Positions 52,998 to 61,628 of a stretch of DNA of 64,000 nucleotides are shown here, piece after piece. Position numbers and translations under genes: made by a program. The notes beneath the pieces are model-generated. The model was given only the letters and a program-made list of their open reading frames with translations. It was not told the origin of the DNA and made no database searches. Within the stretch, counting starts at the first letter, position 1. The number at the start of each line of letters is the position of its first letter. Origin of the DNA: Brevibacterium epidermidis NBRC 14811 (GTDB lineage Bacteria; Actinomycetota; Actinomycetes; Actinomycetales; Brevibacteriaceae); NCBI RefSeq assembly GCF_001570805.1, contig NZ_BCSJ01000003.1, forward strand, positions 372,001 to 436,000, read 5' to 3'.

Positions 52998-54284
52998 TTA
53001 TTCGGAATGACTCTCGATGTGCTGTCGGAGCGCGCGTTCCTGGGCTTCTTCGTCGGGGAAGACTACTTCGGTCCGGGCACCCCCTGTGACGGGATCGTTA
53101 CTGAAGATCAGCTTGATGCCGAGCAGGCGAGCCTGCCCCTGTGCGATGACGAGGCCGAGGCCCATGCCGCCGCCGCCTGCGGAGACGAAGCGGGTCGGGC
53201 CGGTGTTGACGATGTCCGGCGGATAGCCGGAGCCGGAGTCGGTGACGACGATGCTGCGCGTGCTCGTCTCCAAGCGGATGGGATCCCCGCCGTGCTTGAT
53301 CGCGTTGACGAGCAGGTTCGACACGATGCGCTCGAAACGGCGGACATCGGTGACCAGCGTCGAATTCAGCGCCGCCAGATGGGTGTCGATCTGGTGGCCG
53401 GCCAGGGCGCCGGAGGCCTCCATCGTGCCCAGCAGGGAACGGATCGCCTGATCGACGTCGACGCGGGTGAACTCGGGATTGGCGCGGCCGGCGTCGAGGC
53501 GGGAGACCTCGAGGAGATCCTCGACGAGGACCTGCATGCGCACGACCCGGTCCTTGACGAGTTCGGCGGGACGAGAATCCTCTTCGAGCAGGTTCGCGGC
53601 GTTGACCAGGCCGGTCAGCGGGGTGCGCATCTCGTGCGCGAGGTCGGCGGTGAAGCGCTGCTCGGAGTCGATGCGTTCGGTCAGTCGGGCCACCGCGGTG
53701 TCGACTGCCGTGGCGAAGGCCCACACCTCTTGGTCGGATTCGTCGATGACATCGGCGATGCGCGTGGTCGTGTCTCCCGCGGCGATCTTCCGGGCCGCCT
53801 GTGCACCGAGGGTCAGCCTGCGGGAGATGCGACCGGCGACGATCGAGCCGACGCCGCCGACGACGAGGGCGGATCCGATCATGCCGACCAGCAACGCCTG
53901 GTCGATGCGACCGATGAGCTCCTGGCTGTCCTTCGTCGAGGCTCGTACGGAGATCACCTGGGTGTGCGAGCCGATCTCGATCGGCGCCGCGGCCCATACG
54001 ATCTCGTCACCGTCGATCTCGGAGCGGATCGTCACGCTCTGTCCCTTGAGCGCGGACTTGCGCGCCTCCTTGGGCAGCTGCGGATCATCGATACGGGCGT
54101 TGAGGGTGAGCACCCCGGTCTCGGAGAAGATGGCCGTCGCGTTCGTCAGCTGTTCGGTCACCGTCGACCGCATCCGGTCGTCCTCGGCTCGGGCCGCGGA
54201 TTGGCGCAGCACGATCGAACACGACAGGACGGCGATGATCACCGAGGCGACGATGAGCAGAGAGATCTTCCAGCGCAGCGACAT
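52998..54284 (-). CDS. Sensor histidine kinase (CseC/MtrB-like)
   Basis: The 428-residue protein has two membrane helices flanking an external domain of about 95 residues, a HAMP segment (ISRRLTLGAQAARKIAAGD), the HisKA motif FTADLAHEMRTPLTGLVNAA and an ATPase domain (RIVSNLLVNAIKHGGDPI; GGMGLGLVIAQGQARLLG). It starts five bases after the response regulator stop and is last in a lipoprotein-regulator-kinase operon. By layout it probably senses envelope stress. Confidence 0.92.
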   Translation of the reverse strand: MSLRWKISLLIVASVIIAVLSCSIVLRQSAARAEDDRMRSTVTEQLTNATAIFSETGVLTLNARIDDPQLPKEARKSALKGQSVTIRSEIDGDEIVWAAAPIEIGSHTQVISVRASTKDSQELIGRIDQALLVGMIGSALVVGGVGSIVAGRISRRLTLGAQAARKIAAGDTTTRIADVIDESDQEVWAFATAVDTAVARLTERIDSEQRFTADLAHEMRTPLTGLVNAANLLEEDSRPAELVKDRVVRMQVLVEDLLEVSRLDAGRANPEFTRVDVDQAIRSLLGTMEASGALAGHQIDTHLAALNSTLVTDVRRFERIVSNLLVNAIKHGGDPIRLETSTRSIVVTDSGSGYPPDIVNTGPTRFVSAGGGGMGLGLVIAQGQARLLGIKLIFSNDPVTGGARTEVVFPDEEAQERALRQHIESHSE

Positions 54285-54288
54285 GCGA

Positions 54289-55251
54289 TCAGCCTGCGAA
54301 GCGGTAACCGAATCCGCGAACGGTTTCGATCATGTTCGCCCCGATCTTCTTCCGCAGGCGCTGGATGTGGACGTCGACGACGCGGGAGTCGCCGGCCCAT
54401 TCGTAGCCCCACACCGTGAACGCGATCTTCTCCCGCGAGTACACGTGCTCGGGCTGCTCGGTCAGCAGCAGGAGGACACGCAGTTCGGTCGGGGTGAGGT
54501 GGACTTCCTCCCCGTCGACCTCGACGGTGAGCCGTCCGGTGTCGAGGACGAGGGATCCCAGTCGTGTGCGGAACGGACCCAGCCCGCCGTTGGAGCCAGA
54601 GGACTCCGCGGCCACCGTGGGGGATCCGCTCGGACGGGGCGGAACCGCTCCGCCGATGGCCTCTTCGTCGTCGTCCGCCTCGGGGGCGGTGGTGAACTTC
54701 CCACCGGCACCGAGGTAGGTGTCATCGGATTCGAGCTGCGCTCGCAGTCGATCCCGAGTGTCCATTCCGGGGCTGGCGCCGAGGACCTCGGGGATGCCGT
54801 CCCCGGTGACCATGCCTCCGGGACCGATCACGGTTTCGTGATGCTCATCCGCCTCAGGTGAGGGGGAGTAGCCGAACCGGTCCGTGCCGGTGGTGATGAA
54901 TCGGCGGACGACTGCGCGGATTCGGGCGTTGAGCACCTGCATGTCGAAGGGCTTGGTGAGGTAGTCGTCGGCTCCGGCTTCGAGAGCCTGGACGATGTCG
55001 ATGGCATCGGAGCGAGCGGAGATGATGATGATCGGAATCGTCGAACGCTCGCGCACGGCACGGCAGATGGAGGCGCCGTTCATCGTCGGCAGCATGAGGT
55101 CCAGCAGCAGGACGTCGGCGCCGTTGGCGGAGACGAACTCGTACCCCTCACGGCCGTCGGCAAATGCCGAGACCGTGTAATCGAAGCGTTCGAGTCCGAT
55201 CTGCGTCGTTTCGCGGATGACCTCGTCATCCTCGACCAGAACTATATGCAT
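54289..55251 (-). CDS. OmpR-type response regulator with long interdomain linker
   Basis: The 320-residue protein has a receiver domain at 1-115 (VLVEDDEVIRETTQIGL; phosphoacceptor Asp51 in LLLDLMLPTMNGA; Lys100) and an OmpR winged helix at about 230-320 (LTPTELRVLLLLTEQPEHVY; DVHIQRLRKKIG). The ~110 residues between them are acidic, Gly/Pro/Ser-rich and disordered-looking; usual OmpR regulators need only 10-20 there. The ATG shares one base with the lipoprotein stop (TAATG). It is coupled to the kinase downstream. The extension may be an interaction or signalling segment (inference). Confidence 0.92.
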   Translation of the reverse strand: MHIVLVEDDEVIRETTQIGLERFDYTVSAFADGREGYEFVSANGADVLLLDLMLPTMNGASICRAVRERSTIPIIIISARSDAIDIVQALEAGADDYLTKPFDMQVLNARIRAVVRRFITTGTDRFGYSPSPEADEHHETVIGPGGMVTGDGIPEVLGASPGMDTRDRLRAQLESDDTYLGAGGKFTTAPEADDDEEAIGGAVPPRPSGSPTVAAESSGSNGGLGPFRTRLGSLVLDTGRLTVEVDGEEVHLTPTELRVLLLLTEQPEHVYSREKIAFTVWGYEWAGDSRVVDVHIQRLRKKIGANMIETVRGFGYRFAG

Positions 55252-56048
55252 TACGTTTCTCCATTAAGCCGCGTGAAGCGTTGACCTGGTTCAAACCTAC
55301 CGTCGTGCAGGCGATACACCTGCACCGACCAGCCGGAGGGGCAGCAGGCATCGTCCCCGTCGGCGAACATGGCCTCCTGCACCACCAGTGTCCCATTTCT
55401 GCCGGGGCTGACCTTGAGCTGATTGCCCGTGGCGATGAGTTCGAGGCGGGGCTCGCCGTCGTGTTCGCTGATGACCGCGCCGGCGATGGTCTCATCTCGC
55501 TGTTTGGGGTTGGCCACCGTGACCAGCTGGAACTTCTGTTTGCCGCTGAGGAACGGCGACGAGAACTTCAGGCAGTCCTTGCAGTCGGCGACGACCTTCG
55601 CCGTCTCCGTGGCGCTGCCGGTGACGGCGATTCCCGACGCGGATTCGATGGCCTTGCGGACCTCGTCGAGTGAGAACGGTTCGTTCGGCTCGCCGGCGGC
55701 CGCGGTGTTCGGGGCGAAGAGCGAGGGGGAGGGATTGCCTTCGGGCGAGACCTTGAGGCCGCGATCGGGTCCGCATGCTGTGACGGTGAAAGTCATGGCT
55801 GCCGCGAGGAGGAGCGCCGTGAAGCCGCGGACGGTGCGACGGGGGGATTTCGAGTGGGGGTTGACGAGGGGGCTGGGGCTGACTGCTGCGATGCGTGCAG
55901 AAGTGGCTGTCTGGGCAACGGCGTCTGCGCATGGTTCACGGCCAGGCGGGGCCTGGCTGGAGTGAAACGAGCACAGCGCCTCCTCGGAGGCGCGTCTGAC
56001 GGTGACGGGCACACACTCATTTTTGCCTGTTCGGAGCCTGTAGTCCAC
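55251..56048 (-). CDS. Lipoprotein in a CseA-like position
   Basis: The longest reading has 265 residues with a GTG start at 56046-56048. The signal region PRRTVRGFTALLLAAAMTFT ends in lipobox VTAC near residue 92, so about 75 residues precede the signal peptide. No ATG, GTG or TTG nearer to it is visible, and no ribosome site supports any start. The mature part has a CKDC pair and DDACCPSG, so disulfide bonds are likely outside. It overlaps the regulator gene by one base. In Streptomyces the lipoprotein CseA has the same position and damps the CseB/CseC system; similarity here is by layout only. Confidence 0.7.
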   Translation of the reverse strand: MDYRLRTGKNECVPVTVRRASEEALCSFHSSQAPPGREPCADAVAQTATSARIAAVSPSPLVNPHSKSPRRTVRGFTALLLAAAMTFTVTACGPDRGLKVSPEGNPSPSLFAPNTAAAGEPNEPFSLDEVRKAIESASGIAVTGSATETAKVVADCKDCLKFSSPFLSGKQKFQLVTVANPKQRDETIAGAVISEHDGEPRLELIATGNQLKVSPGRNGTLVVQEAMFADGDDACCPSGWSVQVYRLHDGRFEPGQRFTRLNGET

Positions 56049-56272
56049 CTGATCATCGGCTCAGGCGAGTCAGCGCCATCGTCGGATCGGCCGCTTGCCG
56101 TGTTCTCCGTTGATTTCAAGGCGTCTTGTAGCCACTACGGTGCTGTGGGGATGAGCGGTCGGTCAGGGCCGCCTCGGTGTCGGTGGGATCGAGGTTCCGG
56201 GTCGAGCCGGCTGGGTTTGATCTCGGCCACAGGATGGGTCGGCTCTCAGGTCCGACCGGTAGAATGAGGGGC

Positions 56273-56554
56273 ATGGCGCCCACGAACACCCCGAAGAAGA
56301 AGTCCACAGGCGGCAAGCCCACCAGCACAGTGTCCTACAAGGACGCGATCAAGGTCGGCGCCGTCTGCGCAATCGTCACCCTCGTCCTCGCGATCATCGT
56401 CACCCGAGCGTGGCAGGACGGCCGTGCCTTCGGCTACGCCTTCGTCTACGCCGGAGCGGCATTCGTGGTGGTGTCAGGCTTCACGAGCTACCTCAACTGG
56501 ATGATGCGCAAAGATACGCAGAACCAGAATCAGTCCTACCCAGTCATGCGGTAG
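56273..56554 (+). CDS. Small membrane protein of unknown function
   Basis: The 93-residue protein starts at ATG 56273, seven bases after a TAGAAT box (56260-56265). A Lys/Thr-rich leader (NTPKKKSTGGKPTSTVSYKD) precedes two helices (VGAVCAIVTLVLAIIVTRAW; GYAFVYAGAAFVVVSGFTSY). I do not recognise a family. A strong terminator follows. Confidence 0.75.
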   Translation: MAPTNTPKKKSTGGKPTSTVSYKDAIKVGAVCAIVTLVLAIIVTRAWQDGRAFGYAFVYAGAAFVVVSGFTSYLNWMMRKDTQNQNQSYPVMR

Positions 56555-56590
56555 ATCGCTCCAGTCATCCGCTGAGGCATCAGACTCCGA

Positions 56591-56632
56591 AAGCGCCATA
56601 ACGCCCTGCTCGTGCAGGGAGTTATGGCGCTT
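56591..56632. terminator. Strong bidirectional terminator
   Basis: A 12-bp perfect outer stem AAGCGCCATAAC with its complement and a 6-bp inner stem (CCCTGC/GCAGGG) form a long hairpin, followed by TCTTTGTG. It separates the convergent small membrane protein gene and copA. Confidence 0.88.
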
Positions 56633-56664
56633 CTTTGTGAGCGATGCTCGCGGCCTCCGCGCGC

Positions 56665-58974
56665 TTACTTGAAACGCAGCAGCCGGAGGCTGTTGAGGAC
56701 GACGAATACCGACGAGAACGCCATTGCGGCACCGGCGATCATCGGGTTGAGCAGTCCGAACGCCGCGATCGGGATCGCTGCGGTGTTGTAGGCGAAGGCC
56801 CAGAACAGGTTGCCCTTGATGAGCCCCAGGGTCCGGCGCGAGAGCCTGATCGCCTGCGGGATCTGCTGCGGATCGGACTTGACCATGGTGACGTCCGACG
56901 CCGCCATCGCCGCGTCCGTGCCCGACCCCATCGCGATGCCGAGATCCGCACCGGCCAGAGCCGCGGCGTCATTGACTCCGTCGCCGACCATGGCCACGGC
57001 CCGGCCTTGGCCCTGCAGTTCGCCGACCACGGAGACCTTGCCTTCCGGACGGACATCCGCGCGGACCTCGGTGATCCCGAGAGCCTCGGCGACCACCTCG
57101 GCGGCTTGAGCGTTGTCCCCGGTCAGCAGCACGGTGCTCAGTCCCAGCGAATGCAGTTCGGCGATCGCTGCCGCCGCCGTCGGCTTCGGCTCGTCGGAGA
57201 CGAAGCTCAGTCCGCGGAACTGACCGTTGATCGCCAGCGCGACGATCGTGGCTCCGCGCGGCACGGAATCGGCCGCGAAGTCGACCGCGATTCCACGCTC
57301 CCGGAGCAGGTCGGGACGACCGGCGAGCACCTCGGTGCCGTCGATCGTGGCCCTCAGTCCGCCGCCCGCGATGTTCTCGAAATCCAAGACCGATGACCCG
57401 ACCGCGGTTCCCATCGCCCTCGCCGAGGCGGCCCTGGCCGGTTCCTCGGCCGATCCCGTCGAATCGGGCTCAGTCGAGACGGACTCAGTTGGGACGGCTC
57501 CCGCCGAACTCGCCCCGACGATCTCGGGAGCGGCTGAGACGACGGCCCGGGCGATCGGATGTTCGCTGCGCGATTCCAATCGGGCCAGGACGTCGAAGTC
57601 CGCAGGCGAGAGCTCGGTTCCGGTCAGGCTCATCACGCCGGTGGTCAGGGTGCCTGTCTTGTCGAGGACGACCGTATCGATCGACCGCGTCGACTCCAGC
57701 GCCTCGGGTCCGGAGACGAGGATGCCCAGCTGGGATCCGCGCCCAGACGAGACAGCGAGGGCCGTCGGCGTGGCCAGACCCAAGGCACAGGGACAGGCGA
57801 TAATGAGCACTGTGAGTGCCGCGTGCAGTCCCGCCGCCCAATCGCCGGTGACGAAGCCCCAGATGAGCAGGGTGATAGCGGCGATGCCGAAGACGATCGG
57901 CACGAATACCGCCGAGATCCGGTCGGCCAAACGCTGCACGGCGGGCTTGCCGGTCTGCGCGCGACTGACGAGATCGGCCATGGCTGCCAGCGTCGTATCC
58001 GCACCCACTCGGGTGGCACGGACCTCGAGCACACCGGAGGTGTTGATCGTGGCGCCGGTGACGGAATCGCCGGGAGCGACCTCGACCGGGACGGATTCGC
58101 CGGTGAGCATCGCTTCGTCGATGGCCGAATGACCGGTCAGCACCTCACCGTCGGTGGCGATCTTCTCGCCGGGGCGGACGAGGAAGACATCGTCGACGAC
58201 CAACTCATCGATCGGCACCTGCACTTCGACACGGTCCCCGCTCGAAGGACCGGCCTCGCCCGCGCCAGCGCGCTCGCGCAGAACGGTCGCGGACTTCGCG
58301 CCGAGGTCGAGGAGTGCCTTGAGCGCGGCCGTCGCCCGGTTCTTCGCCCGATCTTCGGTGAGCTTGCCGATGAGCAGGAACACCGTGATCGCCGCGGCCG
58401 CCTCGAACCACACGTGGTAATCGCCTGGGATCGCCCAGCCATGGCCATCGGCGACGGCCCGGCCCAGCGTGAAGTAGGAGTACAGGCTCGCGACGGTGAT
58501 GCCGACGCTGACCAGAGTGTCCATGGTCGTCGACCCACCGCGCGCGGCCTTGAACGCCGCCGAATGGAACGGCCACGCACCCCACGTGACGACGGGCAGG
58601 GCGAGGATCGCGACGATCCACTGCCAGCCGGTGAAGTGCCAGCTCATGACCATCGAGATCGCGACGATCGGCACCGCCAGGATGAGTGAGCCGATGAAGC
58701 GCGGCCGCAGATGGCGGGGATCGTAGTCGACGATCTCGGGGCCGTCGCCGCCTCCGCCGGGGCTGCGCACCGTGGCGCTGTAGCCGGCCTTCTCGACGGC
58801 GGCGGTGATGTCGTCGTCGCTGAGCTCGGAATCGATGATCACATGCGCGGTCTCCAGCGGCAGGTTGACCTCCGCGGTGACCCCGTCGAGGCGGGTGAGC
58901 TTCTTCTCGATCCGCGCCGAACACGACGCGCAGGTCATGCCCGTGATGTCGAGCTCGAGCTCGCGCGGCATCAC
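56665..58974 (-). CDS. copA: Copper-translocating P-type ATPase
   Basis: The 769-residue P1B ATPase has one N-terminal metal-binding domain ([15 protein letters not shown]), the copper channel motif [14 protein letters not shown], phosphorylation site [12 protein letters not shown], the HP locus [18 protein letters not shown] and [10 protein letters not shown]. It exports Cu+ from the cytoplasm. The start is GTG 58974 or the adjacent ATG 58971, overlapping the copZ stop. A Ser/Glu/Ala-rich insert of about 35 residues sits in the nucleotide-binding domain near residue 500. It is third in the csoR-copZ-copA operon. Confidence 0.95.
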   Translation of the reverse strand: MMPRELELDITGMTCASCSARIEKKLTRLDGVTAEVNLPLETAHVIIDSELSDDDITAAVEKAGYSATVRSPGGGGDGPEIVDYDPRHLRPRFIGSLILAVPIVAISMVMSWHFTGWQWIVAILALPVVTWGAWPFHSAAFKAARGGSTTMDTLVSVGITVASLYSYFTLGRAVADGHGWAIPGDYHVWFEAAAAITVFLLIGKLTEDRAKNRATAALKALLDLGAKSATVLRERAGAGEAGPSSGDRVEVQVPIDELVVDDVFLVRPGEKIATDGEVLTGHSAIDEAMLTGESVPVEVAPGDSVTGATINTSGVLEVRATRVGADTTLAAMADLVSRAQTGKPAVQRLADRISAVFVPIVFGIAAITLLIWGFVTGDWAAGLHAALTVLIIACPCALGLATPTALAVSSGRGSQLGILVSGPEALESTRSIDTVVLDKTGTLTTGVMSLTGTELSPADFDVLARLESRSEHPIARAVVSAAPEIVGASSAGAVPTESVSTEPDSTGSAEEPARAASARAMGTAVGSSVLDFENIAGGGLRATIDGTEVLAGRPDLLRERGIAVDFAADSVPRGATIVALAINGQFRGLSFVSDEPKPTAAAAIAELHSLGLSTVLLTGDNAQAAEVVAEALGITEVRADVRPEGKVSVVGELQGQGRAVAMVGDGVNDAAALAGADLGIAMGSGTDAAMAASDVTMVKSDPQQIPQAIRLSRRTLGLIKGNLFWAFAYNTAAIPIAAFGLLNPMIAGAAMAFSSVFVVLNSLRLLRFK

Positions 58975-59183
58975 TTCACCTCGTAGCCGGCCTCATCGAC
59001 TGCGGCGCGGATCGCCGCGTCGTCGAGTGCGTCCGACGACGTGATCGTGACCGGGGAATCGCCGCCGGCGTTGAGGTCGACCGCGACCTCGGTCACGCCG
59101 TTCAGCGCGCCGAGCTCTTCCTTGACTGCGGCTTCGCAGTGTCCGCAGGTCATTCCCGAAACGGTGATGGTGGTGGTCGTCAT
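58971..59183 (-). CDS. copZ: Copper chaperone CopZ
   Basis: The 70-residue ferredoxin-like HMA protein has the metal motif [16 protein letters not shown]. It delivers Cu+ to the ATPase encoded immediately downstream, with which it overlaps. GGAGAG precedes the ATG at 59181-59183. Confidence 0.95.
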   Translation of the reverse strand: MTTTTITVSGMTCGHCEAAVKEELGALNGVTEVAVDLNAGGDSPVTITSSDALDDAAIRAAVDEAGYEVK

Positions 59184-59270
59184 CGTGCTCTCCTATCAGC
59201 TGTGAAAGTGTCCCGATGTCCGGGCCTCAGGCGTCGTCGCACCCCGAACGGGCGGACGCGGCCGACCGGC

Positions 59271-59564
59271 TCAGCTCTTGATGAGTCGGGAGATGGCGGC
59301 TGATGCCTCCTCGACCTTCTTCCGCGCTTCCTCTTCGTCGCCGGACCCGGCGGCGTCAACCACGCAGTGAGCGATGTGCTCTTCGAGGAGGTTGATGGAG
59401 ACCGCGTGCAGCGCGGCTGTCGCGGCGGAGACCTGGGTGAGGATGTCGATGCAGTACTTATCGTCATCGATCATCTTCCCGATGCCGCGGACCTGACCTT
59501 CGATCCGCTTCATCCTCCGCGTGAGAGCGTCCTTCTGCGGGGTGTATCCATGTTGCTCAGTCAT
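59271..59564 (-). CDS. csoR: Copper-sensing repressor CsoR
   Basis: The 97-residue helical protein has the CsoR core RMKRIEGQVRGIGKMI and the copper ligands in CIDILTQV, LHAVSINLLEEHI and HCVVDA (Cys, His, Cys). It represses until Cu+ binds. The ATG at 59562-59564 is six bases downstream of a TACAGT box; an upstream GTG at 59568-59570 is the alternative. An inverted repeat ATACCCC...GGGGTAT lies exactly within its promoter spacer, so it regulates itself and the operon csoR-copZ-copA. Confidence 0.94.
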   Translation of the reverse strand: MTEQHGYTPQKDALTRRMKRIEGQVRGIGKMIDDDKYCIDILTQVSAATAALHAVSINLLEEHIAHCVVDAAGSGDEEEARKKVEEASAAISRLIKS

Positions 59565-59570
59565 GGTCAC

Positions 59571-59599
59571 ACTGTATACCCCTATGGGGTATGAATCAA
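59571..59599 (-). promoter_or_regulatory. csoR promoter with embedded CsoR operator
   Basis: On the minus strand TTGATT (59594-59599), a 17-base spacer and TACAGT (59571-59576), six bases before the ATG. The spacer is almost entirely the inverted repeat ATACCCC-TAT-GGGGTAT (59576-59592), a G/C-block dyad of CsoR type. Binding there would block RNA polymerase. Confidence 0.8.
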
Positions 59600-59665
59600 G
59601 ATCGACCCTCGCCGAGGTGGCTGTGCGTTTGCTCTCACCTCGACCCTTCCGTGTCGCCCGGCTCC

Positions 59666-59671
59666 TACAAT
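59666..59671 (+). promoter_or_regulatory. -10 box of the MOSC fusion gene
   Basis: TACAAT is followed by six bases and the ATG at 59678, the leaderless spacing seen several times in this window. No clear -35 is present. Confidence 0.45.
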
Positions 59672-59677
59672 CGAATT

Positions 59678-61522
59678 ATGCGTGCTGCCAGACTGTTCCG
59701 GTTCCCGGTCAAGGGATTCCCCGCCGAGGAGCTCACCGAGGCTCGGGTGGTCAGGGACCGCGGAATCCGCGGCGACCGGATCGCGGCGTTCACCAACGGC
59801 AGCCTCGACGTCCCCGCCGACGCCTGGCACTCGTACTCCGCCTTCACCGTGCTCAAGAACGACACCGACCTGCAGAAATGGCAGGTAGCAGCAACCCTCC
59901 CCGAGGCGACCGACACCGAATCCGCGATTGAGTCCGGTCCTGATGATCGGAACTCCACCGTCGAGGCGGCCGACCATGACTCCGCGACCGTGACCCTGAC
60001 GGCTCCGACGGGGGAGTCGACGACCTTCTCCACGGGCGATGATCAGGGCAGAGCCGCCTCGGCGAGCTTCCTCTCTGAGCGCATACCCCCTCAGGGTACA
60101 TTCCCGCGCTGCCTGGCCGTCGCCGATCAGGGGATGTTCGACTCGCAGCGCTCGGGGATCTCGCTCATCAACCCCGCCACGGTCGCCGCGATCGCCGAGA
60201 CGGACGAAGGACGGGCAGCCCTCGGCACTGATAACGATGAACTCGATCCGCTGAGGTTCCGCGGCAATGTCCTCGTCGAGGGACTCGCGCCGTTCGAGGA
60301 ATTCGCGCTCATCGGTTCGATCATCCGCCTCGGCGGGGTGCGCCTGGCGATCCGCTCGACGATCGAACGCTGTCCGGCGACCACCGTCAATCCGACCACC
60401 ACCGAGGTCGACGTCAATGTGCCGCGGCTACTCAACTCCGCCTGCGGGCATCTGCACTGCGGAATCTACGGGCAGATCCTCGAGACCGGCGATGTCAGAG
60501 CCGGCGACGAGATCACCGTCGAAGGCCCAGCCCCGCGCGAACTCGTCAAGGTCGCGCGCACGCCGCGCTTCATGACCGTCGTCGGACGTCAGCAGATCTG
60601 CAACGACATTGTCGAGGTGTCCCTGCGCGACGACCTCGGCTGGATCCGCGAGTTCGACGAACCGGGCACGAACCTGCGCGTCCACCTCGACCTCGGCGCC
60701 CCGTTCTGGCGGACCTATACGATCACCGACGTCGACGACGACATCGTCCGCATCGCCGTGCGCACCCAGGGCAAGGGCTCCCGGGCTGTGGCCTCATTGG
60801 AAGAGGGACAGCGGATCCTCACCTCCGGCCCGCACGGAACGATGACCGCCTCCCGGGTCTTCGGCGGCACAACGGCGCTGATCACCGCGGGCATCGGCAT
60901 TACTCCGAGCCTCGGACTGCTGCGCAGCGACGGTCTGGCCGACCTGCCCGCCACCGATCGGATCCGACTCTTCCATGTCGACCGCGACCACCGCACCGCG
61001 TGCCTGTGGAACCGACTGCAGGACCGAGCCCACTCGGGCGCCGTCCCCGTCGAGACCCACCACCGCGACACCGCGACGGCAGGCCGACCCGGACACCGGG
61101 ACCTCGTCGACTGGGTGGCCGGCTGCGACAACGTCATGGTCTGCGGACCCCGCGACTTCACCGCGGCCGTGCTCGCCGCCGCCGATGAGGCCGGCGTTCC
61201 CGCCGTCCACCAGGAGACTTTCGCCTCCCCGAACACGGGAATGAGCGAGGCCATCGCCGCCTGTTCCCCCGCCGAGGTGACCCTGGAGAACTCGGGAACG
61301 AGCTTCGTCTGGCAACCGCAGGAAGGAACCCTGCTCGAATCCCTGGAAGCGCGCGGATTCCGGTCACCGAGCTCCTGCCGAGGCGGATCCTGCGGAACCT
61401 GCTCGGTGTCCCTGGTCGCCGGATCCGTGCTCTACCCGATCGAACCGGCCACCCGAGTCGAGAGCGACGAAGTGCTCGTATGCTCTGCGGTCCCCGCCGG
61501 GCCCATCAGTCTGGCTCTCTGA
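59678..61522 (+). CDS. MOSC domain protein fused to ferredoxin reductase and [2Fe-2S] ferredoxin
   Basis: The protein has 614 residues from the ATG at 59678. Part 1 (1-~285) is a YcbX-like MOSC_N barrel (LFRFPVKGFPAEELTEARVV) and MOSC domain (RFRGNVLVEGLAPFEEF, HCGIYGQILETGDVRAGDEI). Part 2 is an FAD/NAD ferredoxin reductase (RVHLDLGAPFWRTYTITDV; ALITAGIGITPSLGLLRSDG). Part 3 is a C-terminal plant-type ferredoxin (SPSSCRGGSCGTCSVSL). The layout supplies its own electron chain from NAD(P)H to a molybdenum cofactor, as expected for reduction of N-hydroxylated compounds. An acidic insert of about 45 residues lies in the first barrel. Confidence 0.88.
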   Translation: MRAARLFRFPVKGFPAEELTEARVVRDRGIRGDRIAAFTNGSLDVPADAWHSYSAFTVLKNDTDLQKWQVAATLPEATDTESAIESGPDDRNSTVEAADHDSATVTLTAPTGESTTFSTGDDQGRAASASFLSERIPPQGTFPRCLAVADQGMFDSQRSGISLINPATVAAIAETDEGRAALGTDNDELDPLRFRGNVLVEGLAPFEEFALIGSIIRLGGVRLAIRSTIERCPATTVNPTTTEVDVNVPRLLNSACGHLHCGIYGQILETGDVRAGDEITVEGPAPRELVKVARTPRFMTVVGRQQICNDIVEVSLRDDLGWIREFDEPGTNLRVHLDLGAPFWRTYTITDVDDDIVRIAVRTQGKGSRAVASLEEGQRILTSGPHGTMTASRVFGGTTALITAGIGITPSLGLLRSDGLADLPATDRIRLFHVDRDHRTACLWNRLQDRAHSGAVPVETHHRDTATAGRPGHRDLVDWVAGCDNVMVCGPRDFTAAVLAAADEAGVPAVHQETFASPNTGMSEAIAACSPAEVTLENSGTSFVWQPQEGTLLESLEARGFRSPSSCRGGSCGTCSVSLVAGSVLYPIEPATRVESDEVLVCSAVPAGPISLAL

Positions 61523-61529
61523 ACCCGGC

Positions 61530-61547
61530 AGCCTGACCAAGCAGGCT
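61530..61547 (+). terminator. Short hairpin after the MOSC fusion gene
   Basis: AGCCTG and CAGGCT pair around a 6-base loop, within a short run of CAGGCT repeats (61530-61562). No T-run is present. Confidence 0.35.
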
Positions 61548-61628
61548 AACCAGGCAGGCTGACTCGGCGCTCTGACCCCGCCGGGTGAACCGGCAGAGGG
61601 CGCTCGACCGGGTGGCACAATGGTTTCC

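Noticed and set aside
61530-61562. CAGGCT-rich short repeats as an origin or att site
   Set aside because: Too few and too short; best read as a weak hairpin after the MOSC fusion gene.
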